Source: Micractinium sp. NFX-FRZ
Lineage: Eukaryota > Chlorophyta > Trebouxiophyceae > Chlorellales > Chlorellaceae
NCBI GenBank assembly: GCA_029339195.1
Contig: JAPTJF010000001.1
Coordinates: forward strand, 372,001 to 436,000
Direction of reading: 5' to 3'
DNA length: 64,000 bases
The notes beneath the pieces were generated by a model. That model ran no database searches and was not told the DNA's origin. It saw nothing but the letters and a program-made list of their open reading frames with translations. Shown here piece after piece: positions 1 through 10,371 of the stretch; positions within the stretch are counted from its first letter, which is position 1, and each line of letters opens with the position of its first letter. The position numbers and the translations under genes are program-made.

Positions 1-411
1 TCTCTTCTGGGTGTGTGAGCATAACCGTCCGGGTGGGGGGGCCGGGCGAGCGGTTGAGCTAGGGCTTGTGCGGTCAATGGCTCTAGAGTGCAGGTGGGGG
101 GCAGCTTTGTGTGGTATTGGAGGCCAGCAGAGCGAGTGCGAAACTATGTGGGCTGGCGGGAGGGTGGACGAAGGGATGAAACCAAGTTGGCATGGAGCAA
201 GGGGGCGAGGCGCTGGCTAAAGGTCAAGGGCAGCTGGGCGTGCTTTCCAGCATGCGAGCGGGTGTGCGGGGCAGGGAGCTGGGCACGCTGTGCTTGATGC
301 AGCCCTGTGCCTTTTACCCTTGTGGCCCTGTCGCCCCACAGTTCCCTCATACACCTCATATACCTCGCCCCGAGCACTCCTTGTTGCTTCCTCCACCACC
401 CACGTGCGCAG

Positions 412-2375
412 TGCTGGGGTGTATGAACAGCAGCTCAAGAAGTCGCAGGTGTGTGTGTGTGTGTGTGTGTGTGTGAAGGGGGCGCTCGTTGTGAGAGCGG
501 GTTTGTTTGGGCCTGCGTGCAGGGCAGGCATGGCGAACCCGCAGGGCTTTGGGGAGCAGCACAAGGCAGGGCTGCGACGCTGGAGCACAGCACAGCTGGC
601 GGCTGCATGGCATGTTCAATTGGCGCGGGTTTGTGGCGATCCGGCTCTTGGCTGCTGGTGCTGGAGTGGTTCTTGCAGGGGCGAAGGCAGCGCACGGTGT
701 GGCAATGCGTCCCCTGCTGCCATACCAAAGCAAGTGCAGTAACTTCACACCTGCAGGATGGCTTGGAGATGACCTGGGCAGTCAACGTGGCGGCCCCTTA
801 TCTGTGAGTCAACAACTTGTGCCGGTCAACGGCTGCAAATGACGTGCAGCATTACAGCGTAGGGGAGGCAAAACCGTCCAGCCCGGCAGTGGCCAGGTTG
901 GGGGAGTGCTGCAGGACTGCTTGACCTCCGTTGCATGCATAAGTCGCATGTGTAGGTCGCGTGAGCTTTATGTGCGGCGTTCTCCCGCGGCTACAGGGCA
1001 AGCGAATGGGTGTTGATGGCAGCACACACTCCCTCTGGACTGTGCTTGCAGGCTGACCGCCTGCCTGCTGGGCACGCTGCGCCAGCGCGTCGTCAACGTG
1101 GCCAGCATCTCGGCAGCTTCCTCCATCGACTTTGCCAACCTGCAGCAGGCGCGTGTTATGAGAGATGGCGTGACCTGTCTGCCACAGAAGCGTAACATGG
1201 ACTGATGTGTGCGTGTGTGTGTTTGAACGAGCTGTCCCCCCACCCCATGCCCCCATTCTCCCCTCCCCTCCCCTCTCCTTGCCTGCCCGCAGGAGCGGGG
1301 CTACAGCGCGCACGCCGCCTACTCCCTCTCCAAGCTAGCCGACATCCTGGTCACCTATGAACTGTCCGCCCGCCTCCAGGCAGCCGGCTCCCCCCTCACT
1401 TGCAACTGTTTGGACCCAGGTGAGGCAGGGAGTGGGAATGGGAGGGAGGAGAGATACCTTATATAAGATCTTATATAAGATACAGTTGGGGTGGGAGTTG
1501 CCGGGGGAAGGGTGGGGCACTGGGCAAGCTGAGCGGGGCATGTGTGGCACATGGCACCAGCCTCACCGCTCTTTGGCTGCGAGCGTCCAAGCGTTTGTTG
1601 CCGCTTCCTCACCCGCAACTGCTGAGGCGCAGGTGGGGGCGGGAGTCGGTTCACAGCAGCCTGACAATGGGGGCAGGTTTTGCTTGTTACCTCGGTTTCT
1701 ATGCCATGCTCAGGGGTTGGTGGGATGGGGCAGGTGGAGAGCGCGTGGCCAGCCGACTTCCCGTGGTTTTGAGTCAACCCATGTGTCCCACCCATCCCGC
1801 CACCCAAACACCACCAACTTGTGCAGGCACCGTGAACACTAAGATGCTGCTGGCGGGGTGGGGGCCCTGCGGCATGCGAGTGCAGGTGCGCAGGCGGGCG
1901 GGCGGGCAATGAGGGGGCTCAGCATTTGCTGGGCTGGGCTGGCTGCTCCTGGGAAGCGGCTGGGCCTGCCCGCCAGAAGCCGCCTCACTGCCACATGTCG
2001 TTGTTCCCTCAACCCCTACCAGCTTCACCTGCTGCCACGCGCTGTGGAGGATGCACTTCAGCGCAGCCACCGGCCCCGCCCCAAGAGGCGTGCCGCCCAC
2101 CCAGGCACCCGCCCGCCCGCCTCTCTGCTGCCCTGCTTGGGGTAAACGTTTTGCGGTTTTTGACGTGTTCTGTGTTCTGTTCCACCCAACCCCCTTTCCA
2201 GGACGCCAATGACGAGTTCAACGCTGCCGCCGACCCCGCCCTAGACGGCGTGACTGGCGCCTATTTCGTGGGCAGCCGGCAGCTCCAGTCGCCCCCCGTT
2301 TCATACGACCGCTCTGTGCAGCAGCGGCTGTGGGCGGTGCTCCAGGAGCAGACGGGGGCGCAGTGGAGCGTGTGA
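412..2375 (+). CDS. Short-chain dehydrogenase/reductase (SDR), 5' end not resolved
   Basis: NAD(P)-dependent oxidoreductase of the extended plant/animal retinol-dehydrogenase-like SDR group; the substrate is unknown. Visible exons: 412-448, 757-803, 1052-1148 (or 1154), 1293-1419, 1827-1885, 2202-2375, all phase-consistent. The first gives the end of the NAG motif (AGVYEQ, completed by the previous exon), the next DGLEMTWAVNV, then VVNVASIS (catalytic-Ser strand), the catalytic YSLSK (Y-x3-K), and NCLDPGTVNTK (post-catalytic PG motif). The Rossmann glycine motif and start codon should lie upstream, but I could not place them in bases 1-411 or they fall outside the window. The third intron either starts with GC (after CAGCAG at 1148) or with a weak GTTATG six bases later; both keep frame. 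The C-terminus ends in GAQWSV before TGA. Family call is firm, the specific role is not. Confidence 0.8.
449..475. repeat. (GT)n microsatellite at an intron donor
   Basis: About 13 GT dinucleotides begin exactly at the donor of the SDR intron after 448. The repeat itself supplies the GT of the splice site, so length polymorphism here would not destroy the donor. Confidence 0.9.
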
Positions 2376-3623
2376 GGCCTGCCCGCCTGCGGGGCTGCAA
2401 GGCGGCGGCGGAGAGCGGTGCGTGGAAAGTGCGGGGGCGGTGTGGTGTGGTGCCTGTGCGCCCGTAGCTTGAATGTAATCTGACCTGCCAGGCGCAATCA
2501 ACCTGCCGACAAGCGAACGAGAGCCCATGGCAGGCGGGCCAGCAACAGGCCTTGGTGGGTGCACGGTGGCTGCTGAAGGGTCAGGACCATGCAGGGGGCG
2601 TGCTGTAGTGGGCTGCACCAGACCTGGATGCCGTGGCACAGCGTGGGGCTGGCTTGGCCACACCCGTTCTTTGAGCCTTGGCCCACCAAGGTCTCCGACC
2701 CTTCGGTCACACCCCTTCCTCGTTCTCAAGGTGTGTTTTCGTTCTTACACTAAGCCAGCAGTGTGTGTGTGTGTGAGATGCGGTCCTTGTTGTCTTGTTG
2801 GGAACAGCAGGGAGGGCATGAAAGGGCGGGGAAAATGAGGGACGGGTGCAAACAGAGGGGGGCGGGGTGCACTTGTGCTTCCTTGTTCTGGTGTTGAGGC
2901 AGAATTTGGCAGTGCGTGCGGCAGGGCAAAAAACACAGAGGGGGGGCAAAATGAGTGCGACCGAGGGGGAGGCAGTCAAAAGGGCGGGCTGCGAGACACT
3001 TTGCGCGCAATTGCGTCAGGGCGAGCGTCGTTCATTGTTGGAGGGAGGGGGATGGGGCGGGGAGGGCGTCTTCCATTCAGGTGATGCTGTTGCTGAGGGT
3101 ACAGGGGGCAGTACACAACAAATACAGGCGGCGGGGCACGCCCCGCCGTGGATGTGCGTGTGTGTGGTTGCTTCCTTGATATTGTGTGTTGTCCTCCGAG
3201 AGTGCAGTATCATCTTGTGCTGTGGGCAGGGGGCATGGGTTGTAGCCAAGGGGAGAGGCGCGGGAAGAGGCCCGGCCATGGGGGGTAGGGGGAGGGGGTT
3301 GCTGCTCCGAAGGGGGGTAACGGGGGTTGCAAAGGCGCGTGGGGCAGGGGTGGTGGGGTTTGGGGTACGGCTGCCCTGACGACAATGGTCCAAATGGTGC
3401 TGTTGGGGATGGTGCTGCTTCACAGTTGCTGCTTCTGGTGCGACCCCAGCCGAGACTGCTGGCTGGAGGTTGTGGGGCGGGGCGGGGGTGCGGCGGGCGT
3501 CTCTGCCGTGCTCAGTCAAGCACACAGCTCGAGGCCGCCGGTGTGCCGCCGCCACCGCCGCCGGGGCGCATGGGCCCGAGGGCGGGGTGTAAGTGGGCCG
3601 CGCCCTGGGCCCTACAGGCACGC
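2376..3623. other. Convergent intergenic region, SDR (+) / cold-shock gene (-)
   Basis: No credible gene. It holds the 3' untranslated parts of the two converging genes. The top strand is pyrimidine-rich up to about 2730 and then becomes conspicuously G/A-rich to about 3350, a switch seen at other convergent junctions in this window. A short GT run sits at 2760-2775. Confidence 0.6.
2474..2478 (+). terminator. TGTAA poly(A) signal
   Basis: TGTAA lies about 100 nt after the SDR stop codon. TGTAA is the established polyadenylation signal of chlorophyte green algae, so this probably marks the SDR transcript end. Confidence 0.55.
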
Positions 3624-5361
3624 TCAGTACTGGCCGCCGTAGCCGCCCTCCTGCAGGTGGAAGGCGAGGTCAGGGTGTGAACGGCGGGGTGAGGAACAGT
3701 GCTGGCTGGCAAGGATATGGGGATGCGCTGAATGGGGGGCAGGGCCCTCTCCACTAGCAAAGGAGAACACAACATGGCTGGCCTCCAGCCCGAGCAGGGC
3801 AGCATAGCCAGGCTGGCCAGGCAGCAGACGGGGGCGCACCTGGCCACCGTAGCCACCCTGCTGGTAGCCACCGCCGGCGCCGTAGCCGCCGCCACCGTAG
3901 GCACCGCCACCACGGCCACCGCCGCCGCGGCCACGGCCGCCGCCGCCGCCGAAGCCACCACCGTAGCTGCCGCCGCTGCGGAGGGGAAGGGAGGGGGAAG
4001 GGGGAGGGGATTGGTGAGTGGTGCATTCAACAGCCTAGAAAAGTTACCAGTGGCCTAGGCAACGCCTGCTGCCTGCCGGCCTCCCTGCGAAGCCACACAA
4101 CAGGCGTAGGGGGTGACAAAGCGCAGGCAGGCATATGCTGCCATGCCACTGGCAGGCACCGCCCAAAGTCACAAGGCTCACCCGCCGAAGCCGCCGCCGC
4201 CGCCGCCCTGCTGGCCACCGTAAGAGTCGTCAAACTGGCGGCGGGGGGCACCCTCAGGGGACGCGCCGTTGGGGCCAGTCACGTTGACGGCCTGCCAAGC
4301 GGGGGGCGGGGAGGGGGAGCAGTAGCGGGAACGTCAGCGCGCTGGACAGCTGGGGCGGCGGGAAGAGGGACACACCCGCCCACGCGCACAGGGCAGGCAG
4401 CGGTGCGAGCAGCGGGGGCCGCAAGGCGCAGCACAGGGTGCCGGGGCTACGAGAGCACCCCAAACCCTTTACTCCTCGACGCTGTTTCAGCACCCACTAG
4501 CCCCCAGGTGCCTGCGCAAGCGCACCCGCCAGTGCCCGTGTGCCCAAAAGTGGTGGTAAGCACGACGTGAGCACCACCCACCTTCTGGCGGCCATCATCG
4601 GAGGTCTCCACAAAGAACTCCACAGGCTCGCCCTCACGCAGGGAGCGGAAGCCCTCGGACACGATGGCGGTCTGCGGGGCGGGGAGGGGGGCGCACGCGA
4701 GGGAGGGGAGGGTGAGGGGACGGGTGGTAGTAGGGGCGCGGCGGCGGCGAGTGCGGGAGGGAGGGCCGTCGAGGTCAAGCGCAGGGGCGGGCCCAAGGCA
4801 GGCAGGCAAACCCCAGGGCTGTCGGGCACACACCTGGTGGACAAACAGGTCCTCACCACCTGCTAGGGTTAGGGAGGAAGCAAAAGACAGGAGGCATGTA
4901 GGGTGAGGGCCGGGCGTGCGGGGGGGCACAAGGGGCGGGGGCGGCGCGCGCACAGGGGGACAAAGCGTGCGCCTCCCGTCTGCCAGGGGCGCTGGCCTGC
5001 CTGCTCACCGCTGTCGGGGGTGATGAAGCCGTAGCCCTTGGTCACGTTGAACCTGTGGGATGGACGGTAGGGGGAGGGAGGGAGAGGTGAGCACGCACGC
5101 GAGGCGCAAGAGTGCGGGCGGGAAGCGGGGGAAGCGGGCGGACGCCAGGGTACTTTGGGCCGCACCCCGCAGGCACGTTTTGCCCCGCGAGCGTGACGAA
5201 ACCCGCCAGCGGGATGCATGTCATATGGAGGCAGCCGGAGAAGCCGCGAGGCAGACCGGCATCCTGGGCCACAATCTCGGAGAGCCCGCCGCCAGGCTTC
5301 CACCCTCCACAAACCGCCCATGCGCTCACCACTTGACGGTGCCGGTCGCCTTGGCAGCCAT
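3624..5361 (-). CDS. Cold-shock-domain glycine-rich RNA-binding protein
   Basis: Predicted 154-residue nucleic-acid chaperone. Exons on the minus strand: 5361-5330, 5052-5009, 4859-4834, 4671-4582, 4291-4182, 3975-3840, 3650-3624; all phases close and give one frame. Residues about 8-74 form a cold-shock domain: TGTVKWFN, the RNP1 motif KGYGFI, the RNP2-type motif DLFVHQ, then EGEPVEFFVE. The C-terminal half is a low-complexity Gly/Arg/Tyr tail (GGY, GGRGRGG repeats) ending GGQY. Plant CSPs carry the same CSD plus glycine-rich layout but usually with CCHC zinc knuckles between; none is present here. Such proteins melt RNA structure in the cytosol or nucleus and respond to cold in plants; that role is inferred. 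It shares a 440-bp divergent promoter region with the aminotransferase gene. Confidence 0.88.
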
Positions 5362-5800
5362 GGCTGCGACGGTCCTCGAGAGAGAGGGGCCTGCAGGGGT
5401 GATGGGATGGGGGACTGGGCTCTGTGAGCTACTGCATGCGCGCCGCGGCGGCGTCAGGTGCGCCCTGGAGGGTGGCGAGCACGGTAGAGCAAGGGTGCTA
5501 CAGGGCAGGGTGGGGGTGTGGCCGCAGGGCTGCCATCAGGCCGCCATCAGGCCGGCACCAGCACTCACGGAGGGTGGCACGGGTTACTGTGCGGAGCTGC
5601 AGTCCGACAGTACCGAGCATGGAGTCGCAAAGTGAGCGGGAGAGGCGGGAGCGGGCTTCAAGACCCATGGCCAAGCGCAGCAGGGCAAGCAGGCCCCGCG
5701 ATCTTTCTGCTTGATTCCATTCTTCAAAATTTGTCCCGATCGCTGCGAGGCACTAACACGAAACGAGTGGCAGCGTCGAGGGGCAGCAGCTGCAGCAACA
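5362..5800. promoter_or_regulatory. Divergent promoter region, cold-shock gene / aminotransferase
   Basis: 439 bp separate the two start codons of divergent genes, so both promoters and 5' UTRs must lie here. No TATA box or clear operator is visible. A short inverted-looking stretch of AT-richer sequence near 5715-5745 is the only compositional dip. Confidence 0.5.
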
Positions 5801-8800
5801 ATGGCCGCCCTGTGCTCGCCGCTTTCGGCGCACGCCCCGACACTCCCGGCGGTGCGATCGAAGCGGGGAATGCGATCAGCGACTTTCAAACCCATGGCCA
5901 GCGGCAGCGGCACCAACGGTGTGGTGACCACCACCGCCGCCGCCGCCCCCAGCCAGCGGCAGCCAGCGCCGTCGCAGCGCGTGCTCGCCACCGACGCGCC
6001 CTGCATCGTCAAGACCAAGGCCCTGGTGGCATCCACCCCAGGCACGCTGTCCCTGGCCCAGGGCATAGTCCACTGGGCGCCGCCGCCTGCAGCGCTGGCC
6101 GCCGCCACAGCCATGGCTGCCGACCCAGCAGTTAGCCAGTACGGGCCCGACGAGGGTCTGCCTGCTCTGAGGGAGGCACTGCGGCGCAAGATCCGGGAGG
6201 AAAACGGGCTGCAGGGGGTGAGCTGGGGTGGGGTGGGTGGGTCGAGAGGGCTCAGTTTTCTGGGCAGCACGGGTGAGCTAGAGGCAGGGTAGGGTTTTGT
6301 TGGGAAGGGGCGTGATGGTGGTTTCGGTGGGTATGCTCCTTCCGCTGCCCGCTGGTGTCTCTCCCTCCCCCATCAAACCCCGCCCCACCCCACCCAGCAC
6401 CCCGCACTTAATCAACCCCCCACTAGTTCGCAACGCCCCGCACATCCACAGCCGCACTCCCTGCCCACCCGCCCGCCCGCCCGCAGTACGACGTCATGGT
6501 CACGGCTGGCGCCAACCAGGCGTTCACCAACGTTGTGCTGGCGCTGCTGGATGCCGAGGACCGTGCCGTGCTTTTCAAGTGGGTGTGCAGGGGAGCTACT
6601 GGTTTGCTGCCCGGCCAGTGCGGCTGATGCCCATGGAAGTGCAACGGACACGGTCGAGCGCACCTCCTGCTGCCCCTACTGCTCATGCAGGCCCTACTAC
6701 TTTAACCACCTGATGGTGAGTGGGCAACAGGGCGTGGAGTGGTGGGGTTTTATAGTAGTGTGGAGAAGTCGACGGGTGATGTCCACTTGGGAGGGGCGAG
6801 CGCGCACCAGGATGGGCGGCACAGCAGTGGGGGAGGGAAGGGGCGCAGGCTGGGCCAGGTGGCAGAGCGCGTGCCCAGGTGCAGCACCTGCCCGCGCGGC
6901 AGCAAGCAAGTGTGTCCGCCTTGTTGCTTGGCCCGCATCACTTCAAGCCGCCTGCCGTACGAGCACTTACTGTTCACTCAGGCTGTGCACCTCCAATCAC
7001 ACACTTCTTGTCCAGCCTGAAGACGTGCTCCCTTGCCCACTCTTCCTGGGTTTGTGCTCCACAGGGCAGGCCACAGCCACAGCCGGCGCCTCCTTGACAC
7101 CCACACGCCGTCACCCGTATCCACCCACCCACCCACCCACCGTCGCGCAGGCCATTCAGATGAGCGGCGGCGGTGCGCGCGTGGTGCTGGGGCCGCGTGC
7201 CGCTGATGGCAGGTGAGCGGGCGAGGGGCTGGCGAGAGGCAGCCATGCTTTTGAATGATTCATATGCAGTCGGTGCGCGAGCGGGCAGCTTTGTGTTGGC
7301 CACCTGGACACCCTCGCCTGCCCTCATCCGGGTGCACATGACAAAAAATCCGCCTCCCTGCCCTTCAACCAGACCTGCGCCACATCCCCTCACCCCTGCC
7401 TCCCTCCTCTCACTCTCCACACTCCAAGTGCAGCGGGCACCTCGACCTTGCCTGGCTGGCGGCTGAGCTGGCGGGGCCACAGCCACCCAAGCTTGTAGTC
7501 ATCACCAACCCCTGCAACCCCACAGGTGGGCTGGCTGCACACACTTGTGCATGTATGTGTATGTTACTTGCTGCAGAGCAGAGAGTGGGCGAGGTGGAGG
7601 CTCAAAGTGGTGGTTCTTTTGGTAGATGAGATGCTACTGGGCGGTGCGGCAGCTGGCAGTGCTTCAGGCAGTCCGCCCCTGCCCCCCTGTCCACACACTC
7701 CGTCGCCCCCTGCTGCTCCTCCTCCCTCACTTGTTGTCCACTGTTTTTGCTGTCCCCTGCAGGCGTGCTGATGCGGCCGGAGGAGGTGCAGCAGGCGGCT
7801 GTGCTGTGTGGTGCCGCTGGCGCCTGGCTTGTACTGGACAACACGTGAGGGCACTGCTGGGGGTGTTGGTGTTGGGTGCCCACCAGCAGCACAGGTGGCC
7901 GCTGTGTGTGTTGGGGTGCCCACCAGCAGCAAGCACAGCTGGCCTTCCCCTAACCTTCCGTGGCGCTTCCACTGCCCTGCTGCCCCTGCCACCTGGGCGG
8001 GCATTCAAGTTGCACCTGCAAGCCTCGTGTCACACACGCTCTTTGAGCTTCTGCCTGTGCTGCCTGCAACCTCCCTGCATGCACGGTCCGCTTGCAGATA
8101 CAAGCACTATGTGTATGGTCATGCCCTGCATGCACGGTCCGCTTGCAGATACAAGCACTATGTGTATGGTCATGCCCGTCTGATTCTTTCGCCGTCACAC
8201 CCTCCCTTAGCCCCGCTTCTGCTGCACACAAGCCTCCGCTCTCCTGTCCCCCCTCCCCGCAGCTATGAGCACTTTGTGTATGGGCAGGACCCAGCCACGG
8301 GGGAGCCGCGGCGGCACCACTGCGTGGCGGCGCCCCACGTCCTCAACATCTTCTCCTTCTCAAAGGTGGGGGGCGCACCGTGTAGTTGGCTTCGGCGCGT
8401 TTGCAGTGCCGCTCTAGGGTGCAGTGGCGCAGCAAGGGGGCAGCATGCCGCGCCAAATGTGCAGCGGCTGTGGCGCAGCATGGTCCTCGCCCCCTTTATA
8501 TGGTGCCAGCATCATCCCTGCTTCACCTATTGGTTGTCCCATTTTGGCGCCTTGTGTCACCCTTCTATCTGACGCAGGCCTTTGGCATGATGGGCTGGCG
8601 CCAGGGCTACATCGCCTATCCGGAGGACGGCAGCGGCCAGCTGGCGGCGCAGCTGCTCAAGGTGCAGGACACGATCCCAGTGTGCCCCACGCAGCTAAGG
8701 TGAGGGCACAGGATGCATGCGGCGTCGCAGTAATGGCAGGGGTGGAGACGGGGCACGGTGGTGTTGTGGGGAGGGGCAGGGGCGGGCACACTGCAACTTT

Positions 8801-9980
8801 GCACACGTCGCAGTCAGGTTGCATGCATGCACCCATATGCAAACTCAGCTCAGAAGCCGTCCCCCGTTGCTGATGCCGCATACCTCTGGTGTGGCTGGGC
8901 TTGTGCAGCTGGTCAGCCTGCGAACCCCCACCCTGCCACTCCACTGCCACACCTGTTCTGGCCCTCTGGTGCAGCCAGTACGTCTCGCTTGGAGCGGTGG
9001 AGGCGGGGCGCGAGTGGGTGGCGGAGCAGGTGAGCTGGCTGGGTTGCTGAGCTGTGGCCAGCCGGCCGGCAGGCGTGCGGGCGGGTGGGTGGGCAAACAG
9101 GCGGGTAGGTGCTCGGGCAGACAGGCAGGGAGGCGAGCGTTCATCTGCCCAAACGCAAGGAACCTCTCCTTGATGCCCGCCATGCTGCGCAGCCCCCTTG
9201 CTGCACTCACACGCACGGCGTTGCCATTCCAGCACCCCTGCCCATCCATTACGCCCTGCCACCTCCCCTCTGCAGGTTGACAGCCTGGCAGGGCCACAGA
9301 CGGCCGTCATCAATGCCCGCGCTCCTCTTTTCCACGCGACCCCCTCACGTCCCACACCTCCCGCACCCTGTGCCCTCCACGCTTTCAGGTGGACGGCCTG
9401 GCAGGCAACCGGGGAGCGATCATGGATGCGCTGTCGCCGCTGGGCCCAGGCAGCGTGGTGGGCGGCGAGGGTGCCATCTATTTTTTCGCCCGCCTCCCGG
9501 AGGGTGAGTGCGTGTGAAAGTGAAGCATGCAGTCAACTTGTAGCTTCAACCCGCTTGACTGAATGCGTCAGGGTGGGAGCCATCTGCTCCCTGCTGTGCA
9601 CGCTACCCTGTGGCCGGTGCACTTCCCACTCCCCGAGCTCATCTCTGAGCCTCGCCATGTCACCCTCCCTCCCTCACCCACCCACCCACCCCCTGCCTCC
9701 CTCCCTCCCTACCAAGCAAGCAGGCTGCGAAGACGACGAGGCGGTGGTGCGCTGGCTGGTGCGCAAGCACAGGGTGTGCCTCATCCCGGGCAGCTCCTGC
9801 GGCAGCCCGGGCCACGTGCGCGCCGCCTTTGCCAACCTCAAACCCGAGCTGTGTGCCGAGGCAGCGGGGCGCTTGAAGGCGGGGCTGGCAGAGCTGGTGC
9901 AGCATGGCATGCCTGCTGTGCAGCAGTTCCTGGAGCGGGATGAGCAGCAGCAGCAGCAGCAGCGGGCGACGGCTGGGTGA
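5801..9980 (+). CDS. VAS1: Class I PLP aminotransferase, VAS1/ISS1-type aromatic aminotransferase
   Basis: Predicted 473-residue fold-type I aminotransferase. Exons: 5801-6217, 6487-6578, 6691-6715, 7151-7212, 7434-7525, 7763-7844, 8263-8365, 8578-8699, 8975-9029, 9389-9503, 9724-9980. It matches Arabidopsis VAS1/ISS1 block by block: LAQGIVHW, YGPDEGLPALR, VTAGANQAF, PYYFNHLM, NPCNPTG, DNTYEHFVYG, the Schiff-base motif FSFSK (Lys about 291, last codon of exon 7), GMMGWRQGYIAY and GGEGAIYFF. The plant enzyme moves amino groups between aromatic amino acids and methionine and tunes IAA and ethylene levels; the role here is inferred. Unlike the plant protein it has about 75 extra N-terminal residues rich in Ala/Ser/Arg/Thr, resembling a plastid or mitochondrial transit peptide. 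The ATG at 5801 is the first in frame and has a good purine context. Introns 6 and 9 contain duplicated exon fragments. Confidence 0.9.
8073..8177 (+). repeat. Two tandem 51-bp pseudo-exon copies in aminotransferase intron 6
   Basis: Two identical 51-bp units (8073-8123 and 8124-8174), each holding a CAG acceptor followed by sequence reading YKHYVYGH, a diverged copy of exon 7 start YEHFVYGQ at 8263. The phase after CAG is the same as in the real exon. No donor follows either copy, so they look like decayed duplicates rather than usable exons. Confidence 0.8.
9276..9318 (+). repeat. Pseudo-copy of exon 10 start in aminotransferase intron 9
   Basis: After a CAG at 9273-9275 the sequence reads VDSLAG...AVINA, parallel to the real exon 10 start VDGLAG...AIMDA at 9389. 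The acceptor is kept, but no matching exon end or donor follows. Confidence 0.7.
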
Positions 9981-10371
9981 GGCATGCGCTGCGTCGGCAT
10001 GGGGGCAGGTCGAGGCATCTGCCCCCTTGCCTCTCTTATGGTATTTTGTACCAGAATGTGTATATACATGTGTGTAGCATTCCTTGGCGCTGTTTCATTC
10101 CGTTTCGGTGCATTCCTTGTGTCATTTCCATTTCCTGGCGTTTGAATGTACCACTGTGCACTGTGGGACTTGTGCCCCCTATTGTAGCATCATATTCGAT
10201 CAGAGAGACGCTGTGGGGCCGGCATGGTGGGCGGCACGTCAGCACTGGCGCACCTCTCTACTTCTCTCTCCTTTGCCCCCCTCGGTTGATACCCAGCCCC
10301 TCGCATGGCACCCCTGCATCAATTGCCTCCCACACGCCCTTGAAGGCCGCCTTCAGGCCGCGGCCCCCACC
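9981..10371. other. Intergenic region between tandem + genes
   Basis: It holds the 3' UTR of the aminotransferase and the promoter of the next gene. AT content rises around 10030-10200. No TGTAA signal, tRNA or ORF with support is visible. Confidence 0.5.

Noticed and set aside
1..411. 5' exons of the SDR gene in the first 411 bases
   Set aside because: No glycine-rich TGxxxGxG motif or in-phase exon could be supported there; left unannotated.
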